Positions 46,989 through 57,951 of a stretch of 64,000 nucleotides of DNA are shown here, piece by piece. The position numbers and the translations under genes were made by a program. Position 1 is the stretch's first letter, and the number at the start of each line of letters is the position of its first letter. The notes under the pieces were generated by a model that searched no databases, was not told the origin of the DNA, and saw only the letters and a program-made list of their open reading frames with translations. Origin of the DNA: Plantago major (lineage: Eukaryota > Streptophyta > Magnoliopsida > Lamiales > Plantaginaceae); contig CM048842.1 of assembly GCA_026545765.1 (NCBI GenBank), forward strand, positions 44,339,431-44,403,430, in the 5' to 3' direction.

Positions 46989-49091
46989 TATAACGCCCCG
47001 CTCTTTTAAAACAAAAATAAGTAATTATCAGAACGTGTTAGTGCGTTTAAAAGCGCACAATTTAAAATTCATTGTTATTTAAAACTTTTGAAACTAGCTC
47101 GTACTCGACGAACGGAGCGTTAAAAACAATACATAGCCTTCACTGACTAAAAACATAACTTTTGCAGCGGAAATAACTTAACAGTTTGATATTTGAAATC
47201 TAAAATATTATCATAAACTCGACATCATGGGTGTACTGAATCAACGTCAAGCTCAGTCCCCCATCCACACCAGCTCCAGCATTTACCTGAGGCTCAAAAG
47301 GGCAAGGGTGAGTACCTACTTGTACTCGTAAGCAAGCCATACTAAACACATAGCACATAATTAAGCACATCCGTTCCCTAGAAATTACATTGTGCATGCA
47401 TAAGAATATTAATATAAAAGGACCAATCATACTTTATAAGCTACAAGTAACAACATACATACATCGATAATATTGATCGTCAATTCATTGTTCTTTGAAT
47501 AGAAGATGTCTTCTTCATTCCTTTGCTTCAAAATCATCATGGTAAAACCATTGGACTTGAGTATTCATTCCTTGGCATATGTTAGAAACATTCTTTTTTA
47601 CTCAAGCTCTTTGTTGGCTTTAGCTAGAATCACTTTAGACATTCTTTCAAGAACATTCTTTTGACTTTAGCTAGAATCACTTTAGACATTCATTCTTGAT
47701 TAGGGTGTCTAGGTAAGCTTCGCCTCATATTGGTTATACGTGCATGCTCACCGTAGCAACATACGTTATACGCATTGGCTCTCTTGTGTATACTCACCGT
47801 AGCAGTATACGATCAAACGCATCGGCTTTCGCCTCAGCTCACATGTGTATGCTCACCGTAGCAACATACGTTAAACGCATCAGCTTTCGCCTCAACTCAC
47901 TTTTGTATACTCACCGTAACAGTATACGATCAAACGCCGCAACTCAATCATTAGGGGGTGTATAACCAATAGAGACACCTAGGCAACCTTTTATTTCATT
48001 CTTTACTTTCAATAGTTCATACATTTAACTTGTAATCAAGTGTTTTGCATCTTTCTTAGTATTTAGAAAAATACTAAAAACAAGCCAGGAAGCTTGTGTA
48101 GTTATTCCAATTTTTTAAGCAAACGTTTTTGCTAGAGTTAACATAGTTAAATGTTTAAGTTGGATTTTGTGGGTTCCTAGATTGGAACTGGTCCTGAGTA
48201 GTGGGTGCAAAACCACCATAAACCATTCTTGATTGTAACCAAAGTTAACAAATCTATAAATATTGACTAAGGTGCAATAATCAACATGCATAAGTACAAT
48301 TTCTTGGTATAAACAAAGTGACAACAAACTGTTGAGAGAAAATAAGTTGTCGTCAAGTCTAGCTTATTGTTTTCCATAACTTCTCATACAAATCATAATT
48401 ATGATCACACGAGGCAAAGCTAATCAATTTGCAAACGTTAATAGTACTAATCAACTTGATCATCTAAAGCACATCAAACATTAACTACACAAATTATTAA
48501 CCATTCAACTAAAGCATGGAACTCACAAACTAACAACTTTCTTGGCAATTAAAATAGACCGACATGGCGCATTGCTATTTCACGTAACAATATTAACAGT
48601 GGAGTACATGAATTGCAAGTCTTTGGAGATAATCTAAATACATAACGTATTAGCATATGATTCCACAATTATAGCATCAAACCTTAAAAACTTCACTTGC
48701 CTTGGATTAACAAAGACGAGAGATAAGAACGAGTCCGAAAACAGCACTCTGGTCGACAGACTATTCTGGATGTCTCACACCTCAAAATGTCGATCCGTTC
48801 GGTGAACCTTCTCTCCAAAATTTAGCTGAATCTGACGGTTAACGAACCCGGAATTGATTTTCGAAAACGGTTGACCAGAAAACTAGACGTGAAAATTGAA
48901 CATTCTTTCTTTCTTCCAAAAAGATGAGTCATTTAGCTGGGGGTTTCTTTAAAAATAGGGTTAGGGCAAGAACATATCGGGTTGAAAGGAAGGCTTGGGC
49001 CTTTTAATTAATTCCTTCTAAACTTAGCCCAAATCGTCTAAAACCGTTTTAATTCGTCTTAAATCGGATAAATAAAAATCGGGGTATTACA
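46989..49091 (-). repeat. Solo LTR of a Tekay-type gypsy element inside the hAT-like element
   Basis: The edges in plus orientation are TATAACGCCCCGCTC (TG mutated to TA) and AAATCGGGGTATTACA. They resemble the ends of the 1500-bp LTRs at 37-46 kb, but the body is different and longer (2.1 kb). No gag, pol or second LTR accompanies it, so it probably arose by LTR-LTR recombination. Flanking 5-mers GAGAC and TGGAC match at only three positions, so the TSD is not confirmed. A short tandem array lies at 47735-47940. Confidence 0.7.
47735..47940. repeat. Tandem CTCACCGTAGCA-type array in the solo LTR
   Basis: GTATGCTCACCGTAGCAACATACGT and GTATACTCACCGTAGCAGTATACG alternate four times with CAAACGCAT...GGCTTTCGCCTCA spacers. 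The inverted halves GTATAC...GTATAC within each unit could form hairpins. Confidence 0.85.
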
Positions 49092-49313
49092 TGGACATAC
49101 TTAGTTAAAAACTCAAAATTACTATTTTCTTTTTTTAATATTTCGGTTCAGTTCGGTTAAAACCAATTTTTTTCGGTTTTGGACCGAACCGAACCGAATT
49201 TATCAAAACATAAGAACCGAATAGGTTCGGTTTTGACCCGAAAACTGAATTTTCAGTTCGGTTCTGTCCGGATTATCGGTTCGGACCAATTTATGCTCAG
49301 CCCTAATAACAAC

Positions 49314-50224
49314 CACCCTTTAAATTTAAATACTGTAGTAAATTTTCAGACGAAATTGATAACATGGCAACTGTAATACACATTTTCCTGCCAAATACTA
49401 TATCTGACCTCATTTGGACCAAAAAAAAAAGAAATAATTAATTTGAGGGACACGTGTGAGTTGTACGTTTATCCTGACAGTATTTTTCAAAAACATATGT
49501 AAAATAAATTTATAGATTCATAAAAAATTATGTATTTCAATTTGATAAAAATATAAAAAAACAAATAAATTAAAAAAGTTAAAAAAACATAGATTATTCT
49601 TGCGTGTTGATTTTATGCATATTTAAATGTTTTCATATAAATATTACAAAATTGGATTTTAATAATTAAAATAAATTACTCACTCTGTACGAGAATAAAT
49701 GTCATGTACTCCATTTATATTTATTCCACTACAGATGTAAATTTTTTTTTTTTTTTTTTTTTGAAAAATCTTACGCCTCAAATTTACTTTCATTCACATG
49801 AAATGACATTAATTAGCTTGTCTAGTTAATCTAATTAAACACTTGAATCATAGTATTGGCATAACAAGTACAATTATAAACAAAATATGCCTCAAGTCAA
49901 TCTTTATTTTATTTTTATCATTTCTCCTTAATATCGATTTCTGGATCTATTCCAGAAATTGGCGTCTTGAATATGCTGAGAAGCTTCTCAGCCTCCCATG
50001 GAGGCCACTCCGCCTTCTCACCAAACCACCATTATCAAATCCTATATCTTCGATCAAGCTCCTCCCCCTTCTTGTTAGTTTGAGTATAATTTTTTATCAG
50101 CAAGCACGCGACACCTTTAGACTCAATAGTTAATTAAGTAGTACTATGAGTCCTTAGAATATCTTTAGGATGGATACTGTAAAAGAGAAACCTTACTCAC
50201 TGCTAGTTTAGTAAATAGTATAAG
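49314..50224. other. AT-rich intergenic DNA
   Basis: No gene is supported. It contains a ~20-base T run at 49744-49763. A segment at 49677-49735 (CTCACTCTGTACGAGAATAAATGTCA) resembles one end of a Stowaway-type MITE without a visible partner end. A 96-codon frame at 49843-50133 lacks any domain. Confidence 0.5.
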
Positions 50225-51560
50225 TGTTAGGTTTTCAAGATAATTTAATTTTAATTTTTCGAGGACTTGCTGAGAAGGCCATCACTGAAGATCTACTGCT
50301 GAAGAGTTGCGACCAAAAGAGTTACAAGTTGCTGAAGACTCAGATTGGTCGCATAAGCCATTAAACCTGCTAAGGAAGAAGACTTTTTCTTAGTAACTGG
50401 AATTGTCTGAGTGACACGTTTGGTTTTAGTGACACGTTTGGTTAAGTGAAAATCTATATGACACAGTAGGTGAACCAAGTTACTCATTGAAGATACCACC
50501 CACTGAATGATACAGTTGCTGAAACACAATATAACTATCCGTTGTGAGAAAAAGGTACGGTGGTATCTATTCATTGTGAGAAAAAAGTAAGGTAGTACAT
50601 ATCGGCTGTGAGAAAAAGGTAAGGCAGTACATTTTTCTAGAAAAAAAAATTGTACTCACTGCTCAAGAGCAAGATTGTTGTGGGAAAACCAGACAAAAGT
50701 CTTTGTACTCCAATAGTACAACTAGCTCAAAGTTTGAAAATGTTATCTAACGGATACATTTCAAACGAAACTATTTTGCACTATAAATAGGAATACTTAG
50801 AACTTGAGAAACAACGGAATTCACTGAACTCACACTGGCTATTGCAGTATAAAACCCTAAGTTTTCTATGTTCACAAGTTCCTAACAAGACTTAACCTTT
50901 TCAAGCTACTTGTGAAGAAGTAAAACCTGCTTTGAAGTTTCGACCATAAGGTGTTCTTTATCTTGCTTTGAAGTTTCGACTGATAAGTGTTCTTTCCTCT
51001 GAACAAGAACAAGTCTTGTTCTCCAGAAACAAAACCAATTCTTTGAAATACATGAACTTTGGTTGATTAGTTTCTTGATCACTAAAACTAACTAAACTAT
51101 TGTTTTCAGTAAGTGATCAATCTCTTGTCAAAACCACACACTCAAACAAACCAAACATGCATGCTAAGGAAGAAGGGAGAGACTACCTCTAGTTTGGGAA
51201 ATTAAGGAAAACCCCTTGGAGGAATTGGAGTACTTGATTTGGGAAGTCAAATAAAAAATTCAAGTTTACTATGATGGGAACTATGGTCTAAACTGATTTA
51301 GCTAAGAATAGGATTTTGTAACGGAACTCAATTTTATATCGTAATGGATTCAAGTCCTTAGAAAGGGCGAAGTATATTAGTTGAAGGATTACACCACCTT
51401 CAGATCGAAACCACTATAAACTTGTGTATTTACTTACTGCAATTAACTTTCGGCAACTTTATGTTCATCTGTTAAAGTACTTTGAAAAGTTCTTAGTTCT
51501 ATTCACCCCTCGGACTTAAACCTTCTTGTTTAAGGTAAAAATTTTTCACTTCTATTAAAA
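50225..51560 (+). repeat. Possible solo LTR or promoter-bearing repeat
   Basis: The region starts TGTTAGGTTTTCAAG, has a good TATAAATA at 50782-50789 and near its end TTCTATTCACCCC, a string often seen near copia LTR ends. TTTGAAGTTTCGAC with GTGTTCTTT is repeated at 50932 and 50970, and GTGAGAAAAAGGTA-type repeats occur at 50544-50622. No coding region. I could not find a matching TSD, so the LTR call is tentative. Confidence 0.35.
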
Positions 51561-51669
51561 GAAAATTTAAAAAGCGTTGATAAACATTCGAACTCATATG
51601 AATTGAGATTACATTGGCACAAACTCTTCAATAACAAGAAGGGAAAAATGGGGTGACCGGCCAGTCATT

Positions 51670-51933
51670 TCACGACATTGGGGTACTGAAGTGATGGTGA
51701 GGGTCTGGTCCTCCCGGTGCGAACCTACTGGGCTTGTATCCGCGGCCATCTGTACCATCGCTATCACCGTCATCATCTTTCTCAAGCAACATTTTCCTCT
51801 CAAACATTGCGCGAAAAGATTCAGTAACTCCCGTTATCTTAGAGGGTACGTACACAACCGGGCGAGCTTCGATTTGTAGTAAAAGTGCTGAAAACAAAAT
51901 GAACACGAAAAAGATGAATTTGAAGCGACACAT
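51670..51933 (-). CDS. CLE: CLE signalling peptide precursor (CLE1-7 type)
   Basis: The 87-residue protein has a secretion signal (MCRFKFIFFVFILFSALLLQ; hydrophobic core residues 5-20, likely cleavage near residue 23). A variable acidic middle (KDDDGDSDG) follows, then the 12-residue CLE motif RFAPGGPDPHHH at residues 70-81 (51691-51726). CLE peptides are secreted, trimmed and hydroxylated dodecapeptides that bind CLAVATA1/BAM-type receptor kinases and control meristems and root growth. The motif is close to the CLE1-CLE7 group of Arabidopsis (RxSPGGPDPxHH). There is no intron, as usual. The extra His and a short tail (FSTPMS) follow the motif. The frame is intact and looks functional. Confidence 0.9.
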   Translation of the reverse strand: MCRFKFIFFVFILFSALLLQIEARPVVYVPSKITGVTESFRAMFERKMLLEKDDDGDSDGTDGRGYKPSRFAPGGPDPHHHFSTPMS

Positions 51934-52007
51934 TTTATAAATTGATCAAAGTGATTAAATTAATTAGTTTAGGGGTTGGGAATATACTGATAAGATGCGT
52001 GGGCGGG

Positions 52008-52015
52008 TATATATA
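52008..52015 (-). promoter_or_regulatory. TATA box of the CLE gene
   Basis: TATATATA lies 75 bp upstream of the CLE start codon. This spacing leaves a 5' leader of about 45 bases. It is the only TATA-like element in the near upstream region in the right place. Confidence 0.6.
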
Positions 52016-52499
52016 GGAGGATGCGAGCATGAAGTTGATCATGTTGAGATCGATTCATACGATAATTAATGAAATGGAGCCAATGTTTGGTGAGTTTTGA
52101 GAAATTGATGATATATTTGATTGGCTTCTGAAACAGAATATTGATCCTACTACAAATTGGCCAAGATTCTTAATTTAATTTTCAGACTAAAACAAAAGGA
52201 TTACGCAAGCAACTGAAATACGATTAATTCTTAATTCTTACGAATGTGTTTGGTCTAGTCAGATATATACTTTGGCCATGCATCTTTAACATTTCCGATG
52301 TTCAGAGGTTCAAAGCTAAGGGCATATTCTTTTCCGAAGGGTCACCATATATACATCTTATATCTTCATTTTTGCTTAAACCACTTTTGCCCCATTTGGT
52401 ATATCCCTTATAAATACTTTCTCATTTTTATTTCCGATGTCCAATCCTAATTTAAGGTACAGAATCTTATGTTTGTTGTAAAAGTGTAGCACAATGAAA

Positions 52500-52690
52500 A
52501 AAGAACTAAGGAAAATATGGCTTGTGCTAATTCGAGAACTTGTAAATTCGACGAACTTGAATTATGAAAAGTTAGATGTCAAATGACTTATCATAAATTT
52601 CTAAAAATTATTCGAGAACTAATAAATTATGTAGCGGAACTCTAAATTTTGAAAGAATCTTATAATATGCATATCTTGAAAATAAAACCA
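52500..52690. repeat. Fragment related to the LTR-like DNA at 24.3-24.5 kb
   Basis: AGAACTAAGGAAAAT, GTGCTAATTCGAGAACTTGTAAA, GACGAACTTGA and AATTATGTAGCGG align in order with 24340-24510 (AACTAAGAAAAAT, GCTAGTTCGTGTGCTTGTAAA, GACGAATTTGA, AATATGCAGC). It is a diverged, isolated piece. The stretch 52020-52499 upstream of the CLE gene shows nothing else. Confidence 0.6.
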
Positions 52691-52714
52691 TGACAATGGA
52701 TGTGAAAAAATGAG

Positions 52715-53250
52715 TTTTTTTTTTTTTTAAGTAGTAGTTATAATATTTTAAGCGTTCAACGAAGTTACAATTGTACGGGTCACAGAGGTATTTACTAACC
52801 GGGGTGACCTATTACACATCAAAGTTTACAAAAGATATTCACAATGGGCAACGTTCCAAATCATCAAATTATACCTACGGGTACGTTGGATGAAAGGGCA
52901 AGTCTAAAACCATCTTGTACTATAGTAATAAAACCACTTCCTAAATTTGTCAAAATATATGTCAGACTTGTTACTTTCCTTGAAGACAAAATGAACATCC
53001 CAGTCCATAAAGCAGGTAAGTATCTGTCTAATCTCCTCCACCAAAGGAAGCTGCGACCAAGGGGTCGTTGTCCTGTTCAAACAGCTCAACACAAAGAGTC
53101 AGTTTGTATTTCTAACGATTAAATATTTAGCTGAAGAGTGACTAGAAGACCATTCTTCAATGCAAAAAGCTCCACCATATTATTATCTGTCATACCAACC
53201 TAAGACGAACAAGCCCGAATAAACTTACCGTTTGGATCCTTCATATACTC
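52715..53250 (-). pseudogene. 5'-truncated LINE remnant, RNase H end
   Basis: The T-run at 52715-52728 is a poly-A tail on the minus strand. Upstream, in broken frames, is the LINE C-terminal RNase H: DPNGKFIRACSS, NMVELFALKNGL, EIQTDS and VEEIRQILTCFMDWDVHFVFKESNKSDIY. Stops interrupt it (about 53120 and 53200). No clear TSD was found. It differs in sequence from the LINE fragment at 34.2-34.9 kb. Confidence 0.75.
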
Positions 53251-53554
53251 CCCTCCGTTCAAGAGAAGTTGTTGAGTTTTAATAACCTTTCCATGCAAAC
53301 TTATTAGATCTGTTAGTTTTTAATCAACTTGTTAAACGTTTATGTAACATGTGTATTTCGAAATATATATATATATATATAATTTGGCTACAAATATAGT
53401 CAACATAAAACAAGTTGATTATGACAACAAAAATACTGAAATGGTAAATATTAAAAGACCGAGTTGATGGTAACGAACTACTAGTATTTGATTGAATTGC
53501 AACTAGCAAGTATCCTGGAATTCATTTACCAAATACTAGCAAGTAGGAAGTATG
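53251..53554. other. Intergenic DNA before the minisatellite
   Basis: It has an isolated CTCCCCTCCGTTCAAGAG at 53251, like one end of a Stowaway MITE, and a short AT microsatellite at about 53362-53382. No gene is visible. Confidence 0.5.
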
Positions 53555-53880
53555 ATTGTATCCTGCAACTTAAAATATTGTTTGTCATTGACGAAGAACA
53601 AGTAATCCATATTAAAGATAGTTTTGATCGAGATTGCAGCTTGCATGTTGCAACTTGCAAGCTAGGTCGATTGTCATTGACGAAGACCAAGAAATCCATA
53701 TTAAAGATAGTCTTGATCGAGATTGCAGCTTGCATGTTGCAACTTGCAAGCTAGGTCGATTGTCATTGACGAAGACCAAGAAATCCATATTAAAGATAGT
53801 CTTGATCGAGATTGCAGCTTGCATGTTGCAACTTGCAAGCTAGGTCGATTGTCATTGACGAAGACCAAGAAATCCTATTT
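53555..53880. repeat. 89-bp minisatellite, about 3.5 copies
   Basis: The anchor GTCATTGACGAAG occurs at 53584, 53673, 53762 and 53851, a constant 89-bp spacing. Each unit contains AATCCATATTAAAGATAGT, GATCGAGATTGCAGC and TTGCATGTTGCAACTTGCAAG (the last is palindromic: CTTGCATGTTGCAA/TTGCAACTTGCAAG-like). The middle copies are virtually identical and the first is diverged. The open frames here are a by-product of the repeat. Confidence 0.95.
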
Positions 53881-54686
53881 AAGCTACACCAACAAATTCA
53901 TACTATAGATTCAAAATACTCATTGTAACTTAAGAAGAGCATTTCATCACAAGGGCGCCCAGGTATATTTCCGTATAAATTCTTACTAATTTTCTTCCCT
54001 AGCTATATTTATTTCTCCAACTTAAATGTTTGTCATTTAATTTCTTTGTGACTAGAAATCAGTCATTCATATTCACAATTCACAAACACCACCTCGCGCA
54101 AAAGTCAAGCTTAAATTATGTACTCTTACAACACGAGCTTAGGTGCATACATGATCTTTGCGAAAACAACCATGCACCTATTTGTATTTTCTCGTGTTTT
54201 GAAGTACTTAATTGTGATGTTAGTGTTCTACATTTCCTTTAAACACTACTTTTCCCAGATTATATTAATGGTTGCATCTGAACTTTGAATAATTTTTTAA
54301 ATTGAATTTTACCACGAATTACTATATTTAAAAAAATATATTTTCTTCGTATTGGATTCAACTTCCTGCGGTCACGGATAAATGTTTTAAGAGAAGTGTG
54401 AATAAAGTAGAAAGATAATAATAACGTAGGAAAAAGATTGAATAAAGTATAAGGGATATAGAATAAACTATGAGAGAGTGAATAAAGTAGGAGAAAGATT
54501 TTCCATTTAAAATATGAGAAGTTGAAATTGGATCGTACCAAAAAGTTGAGTTCAGGACGGGTAGTATAATGAAGTTATATTATTAATGTAAGGTGTAATT
54601 TCATGACAAAATTTTATTAATTTGTTGAGTTGTTGGCATTCTCAGTTTAACACTGCCCTACTCTAAATGCATGCAGAAGTAGAACA
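53881..54686. other. Upstream region of the DUF247 gene
   Basis: AT-rich, with no second gene. GAATAAAGTA recurs three or four times at 54395-54490, possibly the decayed remains of a MITE. No unambiguous TATA box at a standard distance from the start codon could be chosen. Confidence 0.45.
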
Positions 54687-56132
54687 ATGCAATACAGTAG
54701 TGGATCAATAACTAACAATTCTTCTATGGGGCTCAAAAGCGATAAATCTTCAATGTATATTAATATTGATACTCTAAGGAGAGAATGGTTACCAGATCGA
54801 CCTCGGATGCACAAAGTGTCTCCGTACCTACAGATGAAGAAGAACGAGGAGCCATCGGTTTATGAACCGATATCTGTGTCGTTGGGTCCCTATCACCATG
54901 GGAAAGAAGAATTTAGTAGAGCTGAGGAATTCAAGAAGCTCTGCCTCCACTGGTGTGCAAATCAAAATGACGCTCATAAGGACTATTTGTACGACTTGGT
55001 TTTTCAAAAGGTTGATGCAATCAGAGATTGCTACGCTGATCTTTCGGTTCTCAACAAATACGATGATAATGATCTAACGTTAATGATGCTTTTGGATGCT
55101 TGTTTCATTCTAAATTTCATGAGGACTCGTGTCTCTAATGAAACCGCCAAAAACTCCTATAATTGCCTTGGTGTAGCTGCAGCCCTCCCTTTCGCTGCGC
55201 GTGACATTATGGTACTCGAGAATCAAATCCCTTTTTTTGTCCTTAAACTTTTAATCCCTCAACTTCCTCAGGAGTGGAAGGCCACAGAATCAAGTTTACT
55301 TGCAGGCTTCTTCACTGCGGTTTTGTCTGTGACTATGAGTAAGGAATATGTTGTCATTCCAAGAGAATTTGAAGCTCCACCGCTTCATTTACTTGAAGTC
55401 TGTTGGAGAGTGCTGGTAGAGAAACATTCAATCACCAAGCACAACGATGAAGAACAGATCAAAGTTTCATCATCACGGAGTTGGCTACTTTATTCGGCAA
55501 TAAAGAAGAAGATTGCTAATTACGCGTCAAAGGACGACTCATCCAAGGTATATACTAGTGACTACATTACCTGTCCATCAGCCGCATATTTAAAATCCAA
55601 GGGCATTCACTTTAAGCTAAGTTCTTCTCACTCTCTCAAGGATGTCAAATTTACTTCATATGCCTTCAATGGCATACTTGAACTCCCTGCCTGTTACGTG
55701 TCGAATATGGCATATGTGTACCTAGCCAACATGATAGCTTATGAAATAGCTCCTAATAATGGGGATAACTCACCTGACCTCACCATGCTGTCTTATGCAT
55801 GTTTTCTGAAATTATTGATCCAGACCCCTGCTGATGTTATTGCGTTACGGGACCAGGGAATATTGCGTCTTAATAGATCTGCAAACCATGAGCAAGTGTT
55901 AGAGTTATTCAGAAGCATCGAGACATTTCATCTCCGTGACAAACATATGTATCAACATGTCATGCATAGAGTTGGAACCCACTGTAACAACAAGGCTAAG
56001 ACGTGGATGGCTGATCTTATTCACGGTAATCTTAGAAATCCGTGGACCATCACTGCCTTGTTCTCTGCAAGTCTTCTTCTCATCCTCACTTTATTACAGA
56101 CTTTTTATACCGTTCGTCAAGCTTATCCTTAG
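54687..56132 (+). CDS. DUF247 (UPF0481) family protein, intact
   Basis: Single-exon gene of 481 codons from the ATG at 54687. An in-frame ATG at codon 14 (MGLKSDKSS) is an alternative start. Family blocks appear in order: VSPYLQ...YEPISVSLGPYHHG (residues ~44-72), LTLMMLLDACFILNFM (~130-145), AARDIMVLENQIPFFVL (~171-187), a variable middle, GIHFK, NGILELPAC and a C-terminal membrane helix (ALFSASLLLILTLLQTF, ~455-471). This length and plan fit plant DUF247 proteins, which anchor in a membrane by the C-terminus. Known members include candidate self-incompatibility determinants in grasses; the role of most is unknown. No stop or frameshift is seen. Confidence 0.95.
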   Translation: MQYSSGSITNNSSMGLKSDKSSMYINIDTLRREWLPDRPRMHKVSPYLQMKKNEEPSVYEPISVSLGPYHHGKEEFSRAEEFKKLCLHWCANQNDAHKDYLYDLVFQKVDAIRDCYADLSVLNKYDDNDLTLMMLLDACFILNFMRTRVSNETAKNSYNCLGVAAALPFAARDIMVLENQIPFFVLKLLIPQLPQEWKATESSLLAGFFTAVLSVTMSKEYVVIPREFEAPPLHLLEVCWRVLVEKHSITKHNDEEQIKVSSSRSWLLYSAIKKKIANYASKDDSSKVYTSDYITCPSAAYLKSKGIHFKLSSSHSLKDVKFTSYAFNGILELPACYVSNMAYVYLANMIAYEIAPNNGDNSPDLTMLSYACFLKLLIQTPADVIALRDQGILRLNRSANHEQVLELFRSIETFHLRDKHMYQHVMHRVGTHCNNKAKTWMADLIHGNLRNPWTITALFSASLLLILTLLQTFYTVRQAYP

Positions 56133-56182
56133 TTACTAATAATGTACGTACAAACCATGGTTGTCTTTAGCTAGTTGCATGT

Positions 56183-56188
56183 AATAAA
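56183..56188 (+). terminator. Possible polyadenylation signal of the DUF247 gene
   Basis: AATAAA lies 51 bp after the stop codon, a plausible distance for a plant near-upstream element. Confidence 0.4.
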
Positions 56189-56466
56189 CATATATGTTGT
56201 GCCAGCTATTGCTGTTAATTAGTTTATGATCATAAATCTTTATTTATTAACACTTATTCCATATGGTATATATGGTTAACATATCAAACAAAGATCTCAA
56301 TATTTAATACTTATAAGATTAAAATTGTTTCAAAAGTCACAGAAATTGAGCTAATCTGATGCATTTGCACCGAAAGATGGCATTATGCTCAAGGAATGAT
56401 GCAAGGTAATTACCTCACTCATAGTATCAAAATGATAGGATACTCTACCTCTAATGCAAGTTAAAC

Positions 56467-57776
56467 GGGAAAAAGTCAATTTTGGTTCTAAAGTTTAGGG
56501 GTATGGCACGTGCAATACAACATTTGTCTACCGGGCAGATTTAGTCCCTTTGTTCGAAAAAAATGGCTGAAATAGTCCATTTGGCGCAAAATCGTCCACT
56601 GACTAAGTTGATTGTTGATGTTTGTCAACTATTTAAACACCATTTTGATTAACACATCACTTGCCATGTCATATCTGAAAAAAAGAAAAGCTAAAATAAA
56701 TTTCACAAGGAAAAACATTAAAACGAAAATGAATTATAAAATACAAGACATTAAATTAAAAGATAAAAATAAATTTAAAAAAAAAAATAAAAGAAAAGGA
56801 GTCGTTGGAGACTAGAAAATTAAAAGAAAAATGTAAAATAAATTAAAGCATAAATGAAATTTATACTACTCAATGTACTGGGGACTAGGGACTGTCTCGC
56901 CCAATTATAGTTTCCACTGGTGAATTGTTACTACTCATCCATAACCACTCATCCATTAACTGTTAACAAACTAGAGATGCTAATAATTTTGAAAACTTGA
57001 GATTAACATTAATTAACTGCAAATCCTAGTTTTCAAGTTTCTCTAAAAACACACATTCAAGGTACCACAGTAGGTGCGATTTTGGCGGTGTCTGTGGGTT
57101 CCAGTTTCCTTTGTCCGCTTCATGGCAAAGAGGCGATTTGAGCAGACGAGTTTTCCGGTGGAGAGAGAGAGAGCGATGGTGAATCGACATGATGTGATTG
57201 CACCAATTGTGGAGGATGAATTTAAGGAAGCAATTGAATTTAAGGAAGCAATTGCTCCAGATGTGAAATCCAAGTGTTTCTATCGGATTGGAAATTAAAG
57301 TTTCTTTGAGATATGAAATCGCAGTACATCGATCAAGTGTTTCATGTTTTTCCTTCCTTTCATTCTGATTCTGATGGAGAAGATCGTAGAAGACGAAAGA
57401 GTAATTGGGGATCGGAGAAGACATGAAGAAAGATTGGAGAAGTCCAAAAGATCACCTGCTTTGTTCTTGTTTATTTCCTCCAATTTTCTTTTTGTTTTGA
57501 TTTGAGTTTTTTTTTATCTATTTTCTTTTATATTTTTATTTTTCTCGAATTTTAATTTTATTTTATAATTTTCTTTTTAAAAATGTTGAGTTGGCAGTCA
57601 ATATCGGATTTAAAATGTTGACTGATATGCCACGTTAGCAGTTGGAGTTCAATTGTGTCGAAAGTCCTATATTAACCATTTTTTTTGAACAAAGAGATTA
57701 AATCTGCCGGGTAGACAAACGTTGTATTGCGCGTGTCATACCCCCTAAACTTTAGGACCAAAATTGCCTTTTTACC
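56467..57776. mobile_element. Non-autonomous MULE with ~110-bp inverted ends
   Basis: 56467-56580 and the reverse complement of 57660-57776 align almost throughout: AAAAAGTCAATTTTGG, CTAAAGTTTAGGGG, GCAATACAAC, GTCTACC and GCAGATTTA. The interior (about 1.08 kb) has AT-rich DNA and a 75-codon frame at 57074-57298 with no known domain; FKEAIEFKEAIA inside it is a small duplication. No transposase. The flanks do not show a clean 9-bp TSD, so it is an old copy. Long inverted ends suggest the Mutator group. Confidence 0.75.
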
Positions 57777-57951
57777 GCCTTTTTTCTATAATGCATTTGA
57801 TTAAAATCATAAGTGAAACATAACTAATAAATTATATTTGTAGAACGGTATTACAAAAGAGTTGATTATTGGTCCGAATTAGGAACTGCCCCGCAAAAAG
57901 TATTTTACATTTTTTTAAATCTATCCGCATAATATTAACTAAATATATAAT

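Larger units (their letters stand above)
46349..49305. mobile_element. hAT-like non-autonomous DNA transposon containing a solo LTR
   Basis: The ends are TAGGCCGAGCAT and, inverted, TAGGGCTGAGCAT. They are followed inward by CGGTTCGGTT/AACCGAACCG-rich subterminal sequence, common in plant hAT-type elements. The 8-bp flanks ACAACAAC (46341-46348) and ATAACAAC (49306-49313) match at seven of eight positions. No transposase is present. Without the LTR at 46989-49091 it is about 0.85 kb. The part at 46590-46750 is G-rich low-complexity DNA (GGTGGGCGAGCGGGAGG-like). Confidence 0.8.

Noticed and set aside
47744-47965. 73-codon ORF with a repeated peptide
   Set aside because: It reflects the short tandem array of the solo LTR.
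53488-53908. Overlapping ORFs with repeated peptides and a regular repeat array resembling CRISPR at first glance
   Set aside because: The repeats are contiguous 89-bp units with no unique spacers, in a plant genome; the ORFs are by-products because 89 is not a multiple of three.
57026-57424. 132-codon minus-strand ORF
   Set aside because: No domain recognised; it lies inside a non-autonomous MULE. I could not decide whether it is a captured fragment, so it is not listed as a gene.
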